Shown piece after piece: positions 53,876 through 63,681 of a stretch of DNA of 64,000 nt. Source of the stretch: a virus. Location of the stretch: positions 1 through 64,000 of IMG/VR virus record IMGVR_UViG_3300036770_008166. The stretch is one strand, 5' to 3'. The position numbers were made by a program, and so were the translations under genes. The notes below the pieces were generated by a model that saw only the letters and a program-made list of their open reading frames with translations, was not told the DNA's origin and did not search any database. How positions within the stretch are numbered: position 1 is the stretch's first letter; each line of letters opens with the position of its first letter.

Positions 53876-54957
53876 TTCTGTCTCCTCAGGGCCATTTCCT
53901 GTATTTGCCGATGCTGATAATCTCGATCACTCCAGTGATACGGATACTCGTTTGACGCATCATTGGTACGGATAGCCAACACGTCTGTGTAGTTAGTCAA
54001 CATTTGCACTATGGTTGCATGATCCTGGGTACCAAATGACGCTACAAGATCCACCTGGCCGATCTTGGGATGACCAATGGTGAGTTCTGGATCACCTGGA
54101 TCAAAACCATTGTGACTCAGCCAAGATCTAAAGTTTTGCAGCTGGGTTTGGCGCCACTCAAATTTTTGTGGATTCCGGCCCCATTCGATATCAAAGTCAC
54201 CCGCGGCTTCGGTCTGTCCACGCATGGTGGTACTGACCAATTCAGCAACGTTCCGTCCCTCATCACAGAAGACTTCCCAATGGTGTTTTCCAACAGCTTT
54301 GTTGACGCCAACATATACTGCTCCAGTATCGCGATTTAGGGTGCCAATACCGAACAGTTCAAAATCCTGTGAGTCAAGCGCAAATCTGGGTGCTTCTAGC
54401 CAACACATCAGTTGGCTAGGGCATAACCAATCTGGAGCTTCGCGCTGTTTTCGATAGCTCAGTGCCCAGGATTCAAATTCGTGACACAACAAATTCAACT
54501 GTCTGATATGCCATCTGGTGTCATCGTTGGCACGTAGATAAAATTTGCTGGGATTGCCACTGATACCTTGTAGATCTTCGAAATATCGATGCAACCAGTT
54601 AAGACGATCTTGTATGACGTTTCTACCGCAGGCACGTCCGTACCTGGGATCATCACTTATGGTGTTGGCCAGTAAAAATTCATCATCAATGCGATACCCT
54701 ATGTCAGCTTGGTTGATGGCCTGGATGCTCTGATTGATCCGGTCACAGATGAACGCACCATTTCTATCACTGTCTGGGAACCCCATGAAGCAAAAATTTT
54801 TTTCAAGATGGAAATTATCTCGCAACAAATGATTCAAAGCCTGCAACCATTTGCCGGCCAGAGAATTATCTGCAACATCTATGAAAATCGACAGTGGCAC
54901 CGACTGCCTATTACGCAGCACCATTTCGATTCTATCTAATGTTTTGCCACCATCCAT
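53872..54957 (-). CDS. Hypothetical protein of radical SAM operon, 361 aa
   Basis: ATG 54957 with AGGA 6 nt upstream, 26 nt inside the upstream radical SAM gene. Segments such as LSIFIDVADNSLAGKWLQALNHLL, KFYLRANDDTRWHIRQLNLLCHEFESW and VYVGVNKAVGKHHWEVFCDEGR suggest a mixed alpha/beta protein. No motif recognised. Its place directly after a twitch radical SAM gene suggests it is the substrate-handling or partner protein. Confidence 0.6.
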   Translation of the reverse strand: MDGGKTLDRIEMVLRNRQSVPLSIFIDVADNSLAGKWLQALNHLLRDNFHLEKNFCFMGFPDSDRNGAFICDRINQSIQAINQADIGYRIDDEFLLANTISDDPRYGRACGRNVIQDRLNWLHRYFEDLQGISGNPSKFYLRANDDTRWHIRQLNLLCHEFESWALSYRKQREAPDWLCPSQLMCWLEAPRFALDSQDFELFGIGTLNRDTGAVYVGVNKAVGKHHWEVFCDEGRNVAELVSTTMRGQTEAAGDFDIEWGRNPQKFEWRQTQLQNFRSWLSHNGFDPGDPELTIGHPKIGQVDLVASFGTQDHATIVQMLTNYTDVLAIRTNDASNEYPYHWSDRDYQHRQIQEMALRRQK

Positions 54958-56227
54958 ATATGTCCTGATCTTGTTGTAAAATATCTTGCATGGTATATCG
55001 GTCATCGCGGATCGACTCTAGCCGCAAAATCCGGGCTTTGCCTCGACGCAATGCCTGCTCATAATCATGGGGCCATTGTTCTGCGAAGGTAGGTCGTGTT
55101 TTCAATTGCTGTAGGGTATCACGCAGGGCACCCGTGACATAGGCCGACAACGAATCTACTTTTTGATCCAGCACGGTCCTGGGCAAGGCCAACGGACTCA
55201 AGATGATGTCGGGTGAAAAACTGAATATGACCTTGCTTAACACATCAACACCAAACCGCTGAGCCAGTGCCTGTACGTTCCTGACTTCGAACAGACCTGG
55301 CAAAGTCAGGGTAAAATCGATCCTCATCTGCCGGGGGGATTTTTGTTGGTCCACGCCTCGTTGGAAATTCTCACACCAGTGCGCAAAATCAAGCCCTGTG
55401 CGTATATATTCACCTGTTGCTCCGGTTCCGTCGAGGCTGGCACAGATCTGCCAGTCCCGTAAATGCGAGAGAATATCCTGGTAAAGATCCAGGCCGCGAT
55501 AGCGCACACGGCTAAGATTAGTGTTGTAACGAGCATAAACATTGGCACCATCCCCCAGTTCTATTATGCGGCGCATGTACCGCCAGTGCTGTTCATACAT
55601 CAAGGGTTCGCCGCCTACCCAGTACACTTCTTCCACACGATGCTGTTCTACTGCTTCAGCAAATTCTTGTTCGACCTGTGTGTCTTGGAATTTGCTGATT
55701 TGGTCTCGCACTTCGGGCATCATCCAGGCATTCTTAGGATTGCTCCAGTCGATCATGTCATGCTGACGTTGTTCACTCTCCCAAGCGCTGCTCAACATGT
55801 CCCCGCACATGCGACATTTGAAATTACAAAGATTTGAGAAACGATAGTCCCAACTCACTGGCAACATGGTTGTATAACCATCTGGTTCGGTAGCTGCCAT
55901 GGCATCATGATATTTGTGGTCGAACAGACGATTAAAATACGTGCGATATACATCGGTATTGAGCAGTTTGTTGTTGCACACATCGCATTCGGGCAATGTT
56001 TCACCTGCCATCATGCGACGACGCACACTGCGCATATGATCGCTGTTCCAATGTTGCACGAGAGTCATGGGGTGATATCGACCCGTGCCAGATTCAGTAT
56101 CAATGTATTGACGGAAATTCTGCGCTGGCTCACGACTGGCACAGCACATTCTACGCTCGGTCTGGGGGCTGAGATAGGTATGTGTCCAGGGTGCCATGCA
56201 CAGAGTTTCGGGTCTACTGGCTGTCAA
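54932..56227 (-). CDS. N-terminal-twitch radical SAM protein (1)
   Basis: About 431 aa. The N-terminal auxiliary-cluster domain has Cys in LCMAPWTHTY, a CC pair in RMCCASRE, and CDVC. The radical SAM core has SNLCNFKCRMC near 131-141 and a GGEP strand (YWVGGEPLM). The order (SPASM/twitch-like first, core second) is reversed compared with usual SPASM enzymes. The start is uncertain: TTG 56227 keeps the first Cys; the next ATG would lose it. Overlaps both neighbours. Confidence 0.78.
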   Translation of the reverse strand: MTASRPETLCMAPWTHTYLSPQTERRMCCASREPAQNFRQYIDTESGTGRYHPMTLVQHWNSDHMRSVRRRMMAGETLPECDVCNNKLLNTDVYRTYFNRLFDHKYHDAMAATEPDGYTTMLPVSWDYRFSNLCNFKCRMCGDMLSSAWESEQRQHDMIDWSNPKNAWMMPEVRDQISKFQDTQVEQEFAEAVEQHRVEEVYWVGGEPLMYEQHWRYMRRIIELGDGANVYARYNTNLSRVRYRGLDLYQDILSHLRDWQICASLDGTGATGEYIRTGLDFAHWCENFQRGVDQQKSPRQMRIDFTLTLPGLFEVRNVQALAQRFGVDVLSKVIFSFSPDIILSPLALPRTVLDQKVDSLSAYVTGALRDTLQQLKTRPTFAEQWPHDYEQALRRGKARILRLESIRDDRYTMQDILQQDQDIYGWWQNIR

Positions 56228-57434
56228 AGTCGTATCCGTATATCTTGGCCAGCTCGGGCTCAACTAGGGCCATGTTCTGATTCCGTTTGCGATCTAGATC
56301 GCGTATCTTCATGCGCAGCATGAAGCCATCGGTACTGGCACCGGCCTGCATGAAGTCTATCACACGATCAAATTCTGCTTTGAACTGTTCCGGTACAGCA
56401 GACGATCTAATTTTGTGTTCGATAAGTTTTTTAGCATGATCAGGTAATGTAGCGATACTGAAATACCATGCATCATGCATCATGTTCCAGTGAACGAAAT
56501 CAAACTGTTGCTGCTGTGCCCATTCGGCAAACTCCGGCAAATAAAAAACATTGAACACATTGATGGTGCAGCACGCCTGCAATGTAATGTTGTTTGATCG
56601 GGCCTTGAGTTCCTGAAACCGGTGTATGTTGTCGAGCACCACGGACCACTCAGCATTGGTGCGTTGATATTCAAATCGCTTGCCGAGATCGTCAAGGCTG
56701 AATGCTATTTCTACCAGGCGGAAATGCGGCCAGATCTCTAGAGCTTGCTGGGGGAAATGTGTGCCATTGGTGTTGTAATGTATCTCGATGTTGCCGGCAA
56801 CACCTTGGTCCACCAGGCTTTTCAACATGTCGAAATGTTCGGATATCATGAAAGGCTCGCCACCGGTAAATTCGATGTATTTTATGTCCTTGGATATTCG
56901 TGCAATCTCGGGCCAAAAATCTGAATTCTCGCGCGGCCAGGCCCCGGCTCTGAGCATCTGATAAGCGAAGGATTTTTTCCTATCGGCATCTGGCGGCATA
57001 TCATTGATTTCTTCTGCGGCAATCTGGCTGCTGCTCCATGAACCACAGATGCGGCATTTGAGATTGCAGATATTGCCCAGTTTAAGATCAAGAAACATCA
57101 AGGGCTTGGCCTCGGTGCTCCACTCTTGATCAGTGATCATGTGCTTGAGTCTGTCCAGAGTGTGCATGCGCTTGCTGGTACGACCCGAGCGTTCTTCGTT
57201 CCAGCATTTTCGACAGGTCTGGGGGCGTTGGCCGGCCAAGAACTGCGATCTAAGATTTTGCATGTAGGCACTGTTGCGGATACGATCAAATTGAGTATTC
57301 TGCAGTTGGAACTTGTTGCCATCTTCGTCGGTGATTTCGTCATCGGTCAAACAGCAAGGCCTCACTGTGCCGATGGGGCTGGCCTCTAGGCTGACCCAGG
57401 GCAGAACACAGAATTTATCGTTGGGCAGTTTCAT
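56214..57434 (-). CDS. N-terminal-twitch radical SAM protein (2)
   Basis: 406 aa. Auxiliary Cys at 9, 27/28, 74 and 77 (FCVLPW, PCCLT, CRKCW); core motif GNICNLKCRIC with Cys 123, 127, 130; YIEFTGGEPF follows. YNTNGTHFP and AFSLDDLG are typical beta-strand ends of the core. ATG overlaps the upstream stop. Substrate unknown; family members act on peptides or glycan-linked groups. Confidence 0.82.
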   Translation of the reverse strand: MKLPNDKFCVLPWVSLEASPIGTVRPCCLTDDEITDEDGNKFQLQNTQFDRIRNSAYMQNLRSQFLAGQRPQTCRKCWNEERSGRTSKRMHTLDRLKHMITDQEWSTEAKPLMFLDLKLGNICNLKCRICGSWSSSQIAAEEINDMPPDADRKKSFAYQMLRAGAWPRENSDFWPEIARISKDIKYIEFTGGEPFMISEHFDMLKSLVDQGVAGNIEIHYNTNGTHFPQQALEIWPHFRLVEIAFSLDDLGKRFEYQRTNAEWSVVLDNIHRFQELKARSNNITLQACCTINVFNVFYLPEFAEWAQQQQFDFVHWNMMHDAWYFSIATLPDHAKKLIEHKIRSSAVPEQFKAEFDRVIDFMQAGASTDGFMLRMKIRDLDRKRNQNMALVEPELAKIYGYDFDSQ

Positions 57435-58690
57435 AACAAGGCCTCTAGCTCCGGTACAGCATCACGCCAGTTTTCACGGCGTAGATTATCTAATTGATTG
57501 GTCTTTTTCCAAAATGTTTCCAGCAACCTGGTGTTATCTGTGGCCATGAGAAAATTGATCGAGGATTCGAACCCCACAGTGGCACGAGTAAGTCGGTCCT
57601 GAGGTCTCAGCCATTCCAGATGCTCTTCAAATTTGACACGTAATCTCTGTTTGTATTTCATGGGTGCGATATCTATGCGATAATGCACCGGATCTTGCAA
57701 AAGATTCACATTGAGATCTTGTGCCCGTATCAATCCACGTTCTGTCCAAGCTCGATGAAAGTCCGGCAGGTGCCAAGCATTCATGATTGACAGCGTAGGA
57801 GAGATATAAAAATCTACGTTGGGGCACATATCCAGCATCCTGCGACGATTATCCTCTACCACTACCCAGTCCGTACCCTTGCGGATGTATTCGGCTCTTG
57901 GTCCCATGGCGTCCAGACTGGCTCCAACTGCCACGCTGTGGAATTTCCGCCAGTAATCAAACACCGAACGCTCTTTGAGTTTCGTCTGTGTGAAGTTGGT
58001 ATTGTAGATCAAGCGTACATCAAATCGTTCTCTGCGTTCCAGTTCTTCCAGGATGCGATAGTGCTCGTCCATCATGAGAGGTTCGCCGCCAGCGAAATAG
58101 ATCTGTTCCACATAGTCAATGTGGGGCAACAACTGTTCCCACATGTCGGTCTCTGTCTGTCCGGCATAGTTCAAGGGAACATTGTTGCCGCGCCATTCTG
58201 GTCCGGCCAATCGTGCTTGATCCTGATACCACGAACTGGAAAAAATATGACCACAACTGCGACAACGTAGATTGCAGAGATTACTGAAGCGTATGTCCCA
58301 ATAGGTCATCTCGAACGGAGTGGTAGACAATTTCTTGATGTGATGTCCATGATGCTTGTTGGCACTGCGTCGTCCGCTGAAGAAACCCGACTGCTCTTGT
58401 TCGTAGCATCTGGTGCAGGCAGCATTAGGCGTTTCTGATAGCATGTCCTGCCGCAACTTTTTCATGGCGTCGCCATGCCATATCTCCTCCAATGTGTTTT
58501 CTTTGCAGTGTCCTACTGGGTATGCCATTTCGGCGTGGCAACAAGGATAGGCTTCCCCAGTGGGATAGGCATGAAGGTGTATCCAGGGATAGATACAGAA
58601 TGTTTTGGATTTTTTTAGCAGGAACTCTTCGCGTTCGGTGAGTTCTATGGGTTTCACTAAATCACTGCTGTTGTAATTATAAGCTATCAT
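57431..58690 (-). CDS. N-terminal-twitch radical SAM protein (3)
   Basis: 419 aa. The N-terminal domain is the clearest twitch of the set: FCIYPWIHLHAYPTGEAYPCC (split over 31-51), NTLEEIWHGDAMKKLRQDML, then ACTRCYEQE (92, 95). Core SNLCNLRCRSC has Cys 139, 143, 146; QIYFAGGEPLMM follows. Overlaps both neighbouring radical SAM genes. Confidence 0.84.
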   Translation of the reverse strand: MIAYNYNSSDLVKPIELTEREEFLLKKSKTFCIYPWIHLHAYPTGEAYPCCHAEMAYPVGHCKENTLEEIWHGDAMKKLRQDMLSETPNAACTRCYEQEQSGFFSGRRSANKHHGHHIKKLSTTPFEMTYWDIRFSNLCNLRCRSCGHIFSSSWYQDQARLAGPEWRGNNVPLNYAGQTETDMWEQLLPHIDYVEQIYFAGGEPLMMDEHYRILEELERRERFDVRLIYNTNFTQTKLKERSVFDYWRKFHSVAVGASLDAMGPRAEYIRKGTDWVVVEDNRRRMLDMCPNVDFYISPTLSIMNAWHLPDFHRAWTERGLIRAQDLNVNLLQDPVHYRIDIAPMKYKQRLRVKFEEHLEWLRPQDRLTRATVGFESSINFLMATDNTRLLETFWKKTNQLDNLRRENWRDAVPELEALL

Positions 58691-60017
58691 ACCATTCTTT
58701 CAGTCGGGGAAACGTAGACGTGAAATCTTTGTCTCTGCGATTGTCATACTGCTGATAGAACTCCCTGAAATCATTATGCAGTTTCGGCATTTCAAACGCG
58801 TCCGAATGTGGAGTTTTCACAGTGTCAAGATAGTCTATCAAACGTTGCACATGATTGATCTCGTGCTCCTGTAATACAGGATCATCGCGATTGAGCTCCA
58901 GCCAGGTTATGAGATTGATACGATGACGATCTCGTATCTCTCTTGGCAGCACCAACGGGCTCTGGAAGCTGGGAAAACGCAGGATGTTCAAGGTAAAGTT
59001 CACCCGATTCCGGCCGTAGATTTTTTTCAACAGCAACAGGTGGTCGAGATATTCGGGGAGGCTTTCCAAACACAGCGCATTGATGGTACACATGCTGTGT
59101 ACTGCCCGCACAGGTGAATCCTCTGCCATGAGGATGTTCTGCACATTGTGATTCCAGGTCTGCCAATCCAGACCATCTCGGATGTATTCGGCCTGATCAC
59201 CTACAGCTTCATTAGAGGTGTAGATATCTAGTTCGATTCCCTGGCAGCTGTCCAGGAGCCTCTGCACTGTGCTCCAATCCAGGCTGAGATTACTATTGAT
59301 AGCAAGACGCGTCTTGCTTCGGCCAGGATTCGCGCGGAACCAGTCCAGGAGCTGCCAGGTGTAGCCAGACATGAGAGGTTCCCCACCGGTGATACGCAGT
59401 TCCTCCAGCGTGCGATGAAGATCGGTTTCCCACCACGCAAAGAAAGCATCCACGTACGGATTAGGTTCTCCAAAACGAAAAAGTTGAGCACTATCATGAC
59501 TGTGAGTGAAATGGTTTCGGCCATCAGAAATGAGATTCTGGTAGGGTCCACGGTTCCTGATGTCCTTAACCCATGTGCTAGAAAAAGCAGGATTACAGTA
59601 AGAGCAAGCGAGCTGGCAAGTGCGATCAAAGCTGATCTCCAGGGTCTTGAGATCGATATCCTGATCTGCTGGCGTGCCAGCAGCCTCGCGTAGGTCATGT
59701 ATTTCATAGATCTTTGATTTATATATGCGATCGCTCACAGCATCGCGGCCCATGTCTTCGATCTTCCAGCAGTATTCGCAACCAGCAGGTCTACGCCCGG
59801 CCTGCATGTCCGCTCGATCCTGTTTCTTTTGTGGTGTATTGTGCAGCAGTCGAGGATTGGTTTTCACTGCTTCGAGGTCCACCTGGTGTGCCGGTGGATG
59901 ATGGCAGCTGGTGGTCTGACCAGAACCCAGCCAGATAGTGGCATTGTACCATTTGGCTGCGCAGAAACTGGCGGAGATAGGATCCAGCACCTGCTGGCGG
60001 AATTCAATGTCTTGCAT
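58677..60017 (-). CDS. N-terminal-twitch radical SAM protein (4)
   Basis: 446 aa. Belongs with protein 5 to a second subgroup: FCAAKWYN, SCHHPPAH and CEYCWKIED in the N-terminal part (Cys 19, 38, 80, 83). Core RTCQLACSYC has Cys 134, 138, 141 and ELRITGGEPLMS follows. A conserved C-terminal HNDFREFYQQYDNRRDKDF also occurs in protein 5. Preceded by a TEK protein with 14-nt overlap. Confidence 0.82.
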   Translation of the reverse strand: MQDIEFRQQVLDPISASFCAAKWYNATIWLGSGQTTSCHHPPAHQVDLEAVKTNPRLLHNTPQKKQDRADMQAGRRPAGCEYCWKIEDMGRDAVSDRIYKSKIYEIHDLREAAGTPADQDIDLKTLEISFDRTCQLACSYCNPAFSSTWVKDIRNRGPYQNLISDGRNHFTHSHDSAQLFRFGEPNPYVDAFFAWWETDLHRTLEELRITGGEPLMSGYTWQLLDWFRANPGRSKTRLAINSNLSLDWSTVQRLLDSCQGIELDIYTSNEAVGDQAEYIRDGLDWQTWNHNVQNILMAEDSPVRAVHSMCTINALCLESLPEYLDHLLLLKKIYGRNRVNFTLNILRFPSFQSPLVLPREIRDRHRINLITWLELNRDDPVLQEHEINHVQRLIDYLDTVKTPHSDAFEMPKLHNDFREFYQQYDNRRDKDFTSTFPRLKEWYDSL

Positions 60018-61113
60018 CTAGGAAATCAATGATTGTTTGGGGTAAAATTGCGCGCTCTCTTTGATTGTGATAGCGCAAGTGCTGTTGGTTATATTTACAG
60101 GTTTCCTCAGTAGCGTCCAAAAAACTGGCAGCACCATTGGACACGATGTCTTTGATCACTTTCACAATGTCTTGCATACGCTGCTCTGGATCTGTGACAG
60201 AATCGAAACTTTCGTCAATCAGATGTCCAAATGTGCGAAATCCTGCACGGTGCAGATCGCGATAATATCCGGCATTGGCCGCTACCACAAAGGGATGCGC
60301 CATAATCATGGGTTTCCAGATTTTTTCGGTGCGAAATGTGTAAGGATAATCGTAAATGGTTTCCGTGACTACACTGAAATAGGTATCGGTATAAGCCTGC
60401 GGATTGATTATGGCATCACCCCATGTGTTATTGAACAGTTGGTGCTTGACAAATCCACCATCTAGTAGATTTGCAGTGAGATTAGGGCGAGCTCGTTCTA
60501 TTTCGTATTCAGGCGGGAGCAAACGTATTGGTTCGAGTTTTGTAGTTTGCAATGTGCTGGTAAATTGCATCTCTACACGACTGCCAAGATTGGTCCACAG
60601 CGCTCGCTGCAAGAGTCCCTGATCTCGTAGCACATCGATGAGATATTTCCTGTGTGGGCGCAAACGACCATTAAGAAACAGGAAATCATAAGGTCGGCCA
60701 TGGCCGTGACGAACATCCTGTTGTGCAGCCGCGAGATTTTCTGTGTACTCACAAATATTGCTGAAATAACAATCGGTTTTGATGTAGTCAAATTCGCATG
60801 CCATGTCTCCCGATGTTAACAGCAAGATCTGCCCCGCACGCACCAGATTTTCTATCCTTAGTCGCTGGAGTTGCAAAAGCACAGTTTCGCTTCCTTCGGC
60901 AGGATTACAAAACACGATGCGTCCTGGATATCGCTCTGCGAGCTCACACACTCGATACCAATTTTCTTTGATTTGTACGCGACCTAGTATGGTCACGCTA
61001 TCAGCATCGAATTCCAGTTCAGAAAACCGCCAAAATTCAACATCGGCGTAGTGTTTGAGTAAATCGTAGACTTCACTCCATTGATCTAACACAATGCGAT
61101 GATTACCTAGCAT
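60004..61113 (-). CDS. TEK-motif glycosyltransferase-like protein (copy 6)
   Basis: A 369-aa member: FLFLNGRLRPHRKYLIDVL (an N-G-R-x3-HR strand), ETIYDYPYTFRTEKIWKPMIMAHPFVVAANAG and LHRAGFRTFGHLIDESFDSV. This is the copy that most resembles GT10-type donor sites. ATG 61113 overlaps the upstream radical SAM gene. It is sandwiched between radical SAM proteins 4 and 5. Confidence 0.65.
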   Translation of the reverse strand: MLGNHRIVLDQWSEVYDLLKHYADVEFWRFSELEFDADSVTILGRVQIKENWYRVCELAERYPGRIVFCNPAEGSETVLLQLQRLRIENLVRAGQILLLTSGDMACEFDYIKTDCYFSNICEYTENLAAAQQDVRHGHGRPYDFLFLNGRLRPHRKYLIDVLRDQGLLQRALWTNLGSRVEMQFTSTLQTTKLEPIRLLPPEYEIERARPNLTANLLDGGFVKHQLFNNTWGDAIINPQAYTDTYFSVVTETIYDYPYTFRTEKIWKPMIMAHPFVVAANAGYYRDLHRAGFRTFGHLIDESFDSVTDPEQRMQDIVKVIKDIVSNGAASFLDATEETCKYNQQHLRYHNQRERAILPQTIIDFLDARH

Positions 61114-62506
61114 GATACTCACATTGTTGCCACCAGTCGCGCATTTCTGGAAACGTGGCAAGAAAATCTGTATTACGACGCCTATCGTGCTCAGAGAAAA
61201 ATCTGTAGAAATCGGCTCGGCACCGTTTGAGATATTGTGCGTCTAGTTTTGCTCCATCTCTCATCCAGGCAATGTCTCGTTCTAATCTTTGTATCTCGAA
61301 ATCTTTGAATCCTTGAAACGGGGCGTCAGGCCGTTCATGTTGACGTATCATCCAAGCCCAAAGGTGGTCCAGCCGATCTGCATAACTTTCTGGCAAGATC
61401 TGTAGGCTCTGCCATTCGGGCTTCCTCAGTACCGGAGTATCAAACCACACACGTTGATATGTTTGATTATAGGTGCGGCGGAGTCCTAGTATACCGGCAA
61501 ACAGTTTGTCTAGGCTGGTCACAGATAGATTGTTCATGGTCACGATAAAGGTCAGGCTATTTCTGTATGGTATCTCATTGAGAAACTGATTCACTCGATC
61601 CCATAAAAGTTCAAAATCCAAACCGTGCCGCATATACTCGGCTTGCAGGGCCCATCCGTCGATGCTGACATACTGCATAAAATGTTCAAGAATCGGTTGG
61701 TCACACAATCGCTTCACGTAGTCTTTGTAGCGTTGCCACAATTTCTCTTCCACAGAGAAATTGCTGGTCACACAGAGATGCAGATCAAGTTTAGGATTGG
61801 CCAGCACATAATCAAACACACGGTAGGTATTGCGATCCATGAGTGGTTCTCCGCCTGTCATGCGAAAGTGTGTTAGTTCAGGATACAGGTCGGGCCACCA
61901 ATCCCAGAAAGCTTCGACCCAGGGATTATGTTCACGAGCAGGAATAGGACGGCGGTCGCCTAGAAAATGATCTGGATGATTGTGCGGGGTGCTGGTAGGA
62001 TAAGCACCTAGGCGTTGAATTTCGTCTTGCCAGGTGGATGAAAATTGTGGACTACAATAGCTGCACCGGAGATTGCAAACATGATTGAAGTTGACTTCTA
62101 CATAGCTGGGTGTCACATCATTCTCATCTCCGGTGAAAGCAATGATCCGATCAAAATCTCGACTCGCCCAGGGTTCTCCTGATCTGTAATGACGATCACT
62201 CATCTGTCCAAGATCTTCCATGTTCCAACAGTATTGGCATTCAGCAGGACGCTGGCCCTCTAGCATCATCTTTCGCTGTAGTTTCTTGTGTGTGGTATTG
62301 TGCAAAGCGCTGGGACGACGCCCGATTTCGGTCACGGGTATACGGTGCAGAGGCGGATGATAGCAGGAATTGTTAAGACCGGTTGGGAGATGGAGACTGA
62401 CCTGCTTCCATTTGGCTAAACATAACGCAGATCCTAGTTTCTCTTTCATTACATGTGCAGCAGATAGAAAATCACTGGATTTTGTTGGCGAAGCAAGATC
62501 AGACAT
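61103..62506 (-). CDS. N-terminal-twitch radical SAM protein (5)
   Basis: 467 aa. N-terminal Cys at 29, 48, 90, 93 (LCLAKW, SCYHPPLHR, CQYCWNMED) and core NHVCNLRCSYC (144, 148, 151); HFRMTGGEPLMD follows. Same subgroup as protein 4, separated from it by TEK copy 6, so radical SAM/TEK pairs seem to have been duplicated together. Overlaps its upstream TEK gene by 8 nt. Confidence 0.83.
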   Translation of the reverse strand: MSDLASPTKSSDFLSAAHVMKEKLGSALCLAKWKQVSLHLPTGLNNSCYHPPLHRIPVTEIGRRPSALHNTTHKKLQRKMMLEGQRPAECQYCWNMEDLGQMSDRHYRSGEPWASRDFDRIIAFTGDENDVTPSYVEVNFNHVCNLRCSYCSPQFSSTWQDEIQRLGAYPTSTPHNHPDHFLGDRRPIPAREHNPWVEAFWDWWPDLYPELTHFRMTGGEPLMDRNTYRVFDYVLANPKLDLHLCVTSNFSVEEKLWQRYKDYVKRLCDQPILEHFMQYVSIDGWALQAEYMRHGLDFELLWDRVNQFLNEIPYRNSLTFIVTMNNLSVTSLDKLFAGILGLRRTYNQTYQRVWFDTPVLRKPEWQSLQILPESYADRLDHLWAWMIRQHERPDAPFQGFKDFEIQRLERDIAWMRDGAKLDAQYLKRCRADFYRFFSEHDRRRNTDFLATFPEMRDWWQQCEYHAR

Positions 62507-63680
62507 AGGCTTTACCCATCTCTTGATTTATTAAAGCATTCCATGTTCGGTAGATTTGGTTAGGTATTTGTTTGCATATTTCATCCATTTTCAGACAATT
62601 GTTTGCAAATCTGTCTTTTTTTGCTTGCCACAATTTGTCAAGATCTGTGGAACCATCCAGCAAGTGCAAGTTATCATCCAACGCCTTCAATAACCTAACG
62701 CCCGGATCCTTGATTCGATCGTACTCATGATTGATCACATCATCAAACGTATCTATTCCGAGATCCCGCAAATATTGCACCGTCCCTGTGCAGTTAATAT
62801 GGATTAAAAAATTACATCCATAAACGGCCTGCAATTCTTTTTCCGTGACAAACAACCCCGGTTCACCAAACAGCGTGCCTGTCACTATTTCTAATCTGGT
62901 TTGCTGTCGGATCGGCGCTAAATGTTTTTCTCCGTTGATTCTAACGGCATCGGTCAATCGAATGTTGTCGAAGATTGCAGAATCCCCAAACGGTGGAAGT
63001 CGTGACCTGTTGAACGAATTTTGAATCAAACGCTGATACCCTTGATCTAGATATTCATAGACATCTCGGTCCCATGTGTATGTGAGAAAATTATATATGT
63101 GTTCGAATTGTTGGCATCTTTTTACGAAGACATCGCTGGCGGTAATAAAAGCCATACGGTCCAGTTGTCTGGCTAACAAATATGATAAAACTCCTACACG
63201 ATGCCACCAGATGTCGTTGTTGCACATCACATAGGAATATTGATTTGGCATTTTGTCGCAGGCGTACATAGGTACGGACTTTCTTGCAAGGCCATTCCAC
63301 CAATAAGGGCCTGCTACTACCTTGAGATTATTGACATCAACCATGGCCTGCGTGATGAGATGTTCCGTAAGCAGCAAAAAAGTTTTATCCGGATTCGCGC
63401 TACAGATCTTTTCAAGTTCCAAAAGACCGAGAGGTTTTGAATCCTGATACCAATTATATTCACGATCGATACACAATGCATCACTGGTGATAAGGATCAC
63501 GATTGGTTTGCAGAAAGCCTGTCTGCACAAATTCGGCCAGACATCTGTGCCTGGACCGTGATGCACAGCATAACACTCAGCTTTTGTCCAGTCTACCCCT
63601 GCCAGCAATAAGTCAATGTCCAATGAGTCCTCGATCGTGGACATCACCGCACTATCAATATAAGTGCAATCTATTTTCAT
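62499..63680 (-). CDS. TEK-motif glycosyltransferase-like protein (copy 7)
   Basis: A 393-aa divergent member: GEPGLFVTEKELQAVYGCNFLIHINCTG, LRDLGIDTFDDVINHEYDRIKD, and Trp-rich middle part (NNDIWWHRVGVL). The gene is more AT-rich than those downstream. One base separates it from the preceding TEK copy. Confidence 0.6.
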   Translation of the reverse strand: MKIDCTYIDSAVMSTIEDSLDIDLLLAGVDWTKAECYAVHHGPGTDVWPNLCRQAFCKPIVILITSDALCIDREYNWYQDSKPLGLLELEKICSANPDKTFLLLTEHLITQAMVDVNNLKVVAGPYWWNGLARKSVPMYACDKMPNQYSYVMCNNDIWWHRVGVLSYLLARQLDRMAFITASDVFVKRCQQFEHIYNFLTYTWDRDVYEYLDQGYQRLIQNSFNRSRLPPFGDSAIFDNIRLTDAVRINGEKHLAPIRQQTRLEIVTGTLFGEPGLFVTEKELQAVYGCNFLIHINCTGTVQYLRDLGIDTFDDVINHEYDRIKDPGVRLLKALDDNLHLLDGSTDLDKLWQAKKDRFANNCLKMDEICKQIPNQIYRTWNALINQEMGKAYV

Positions 63681-63681
63681 A

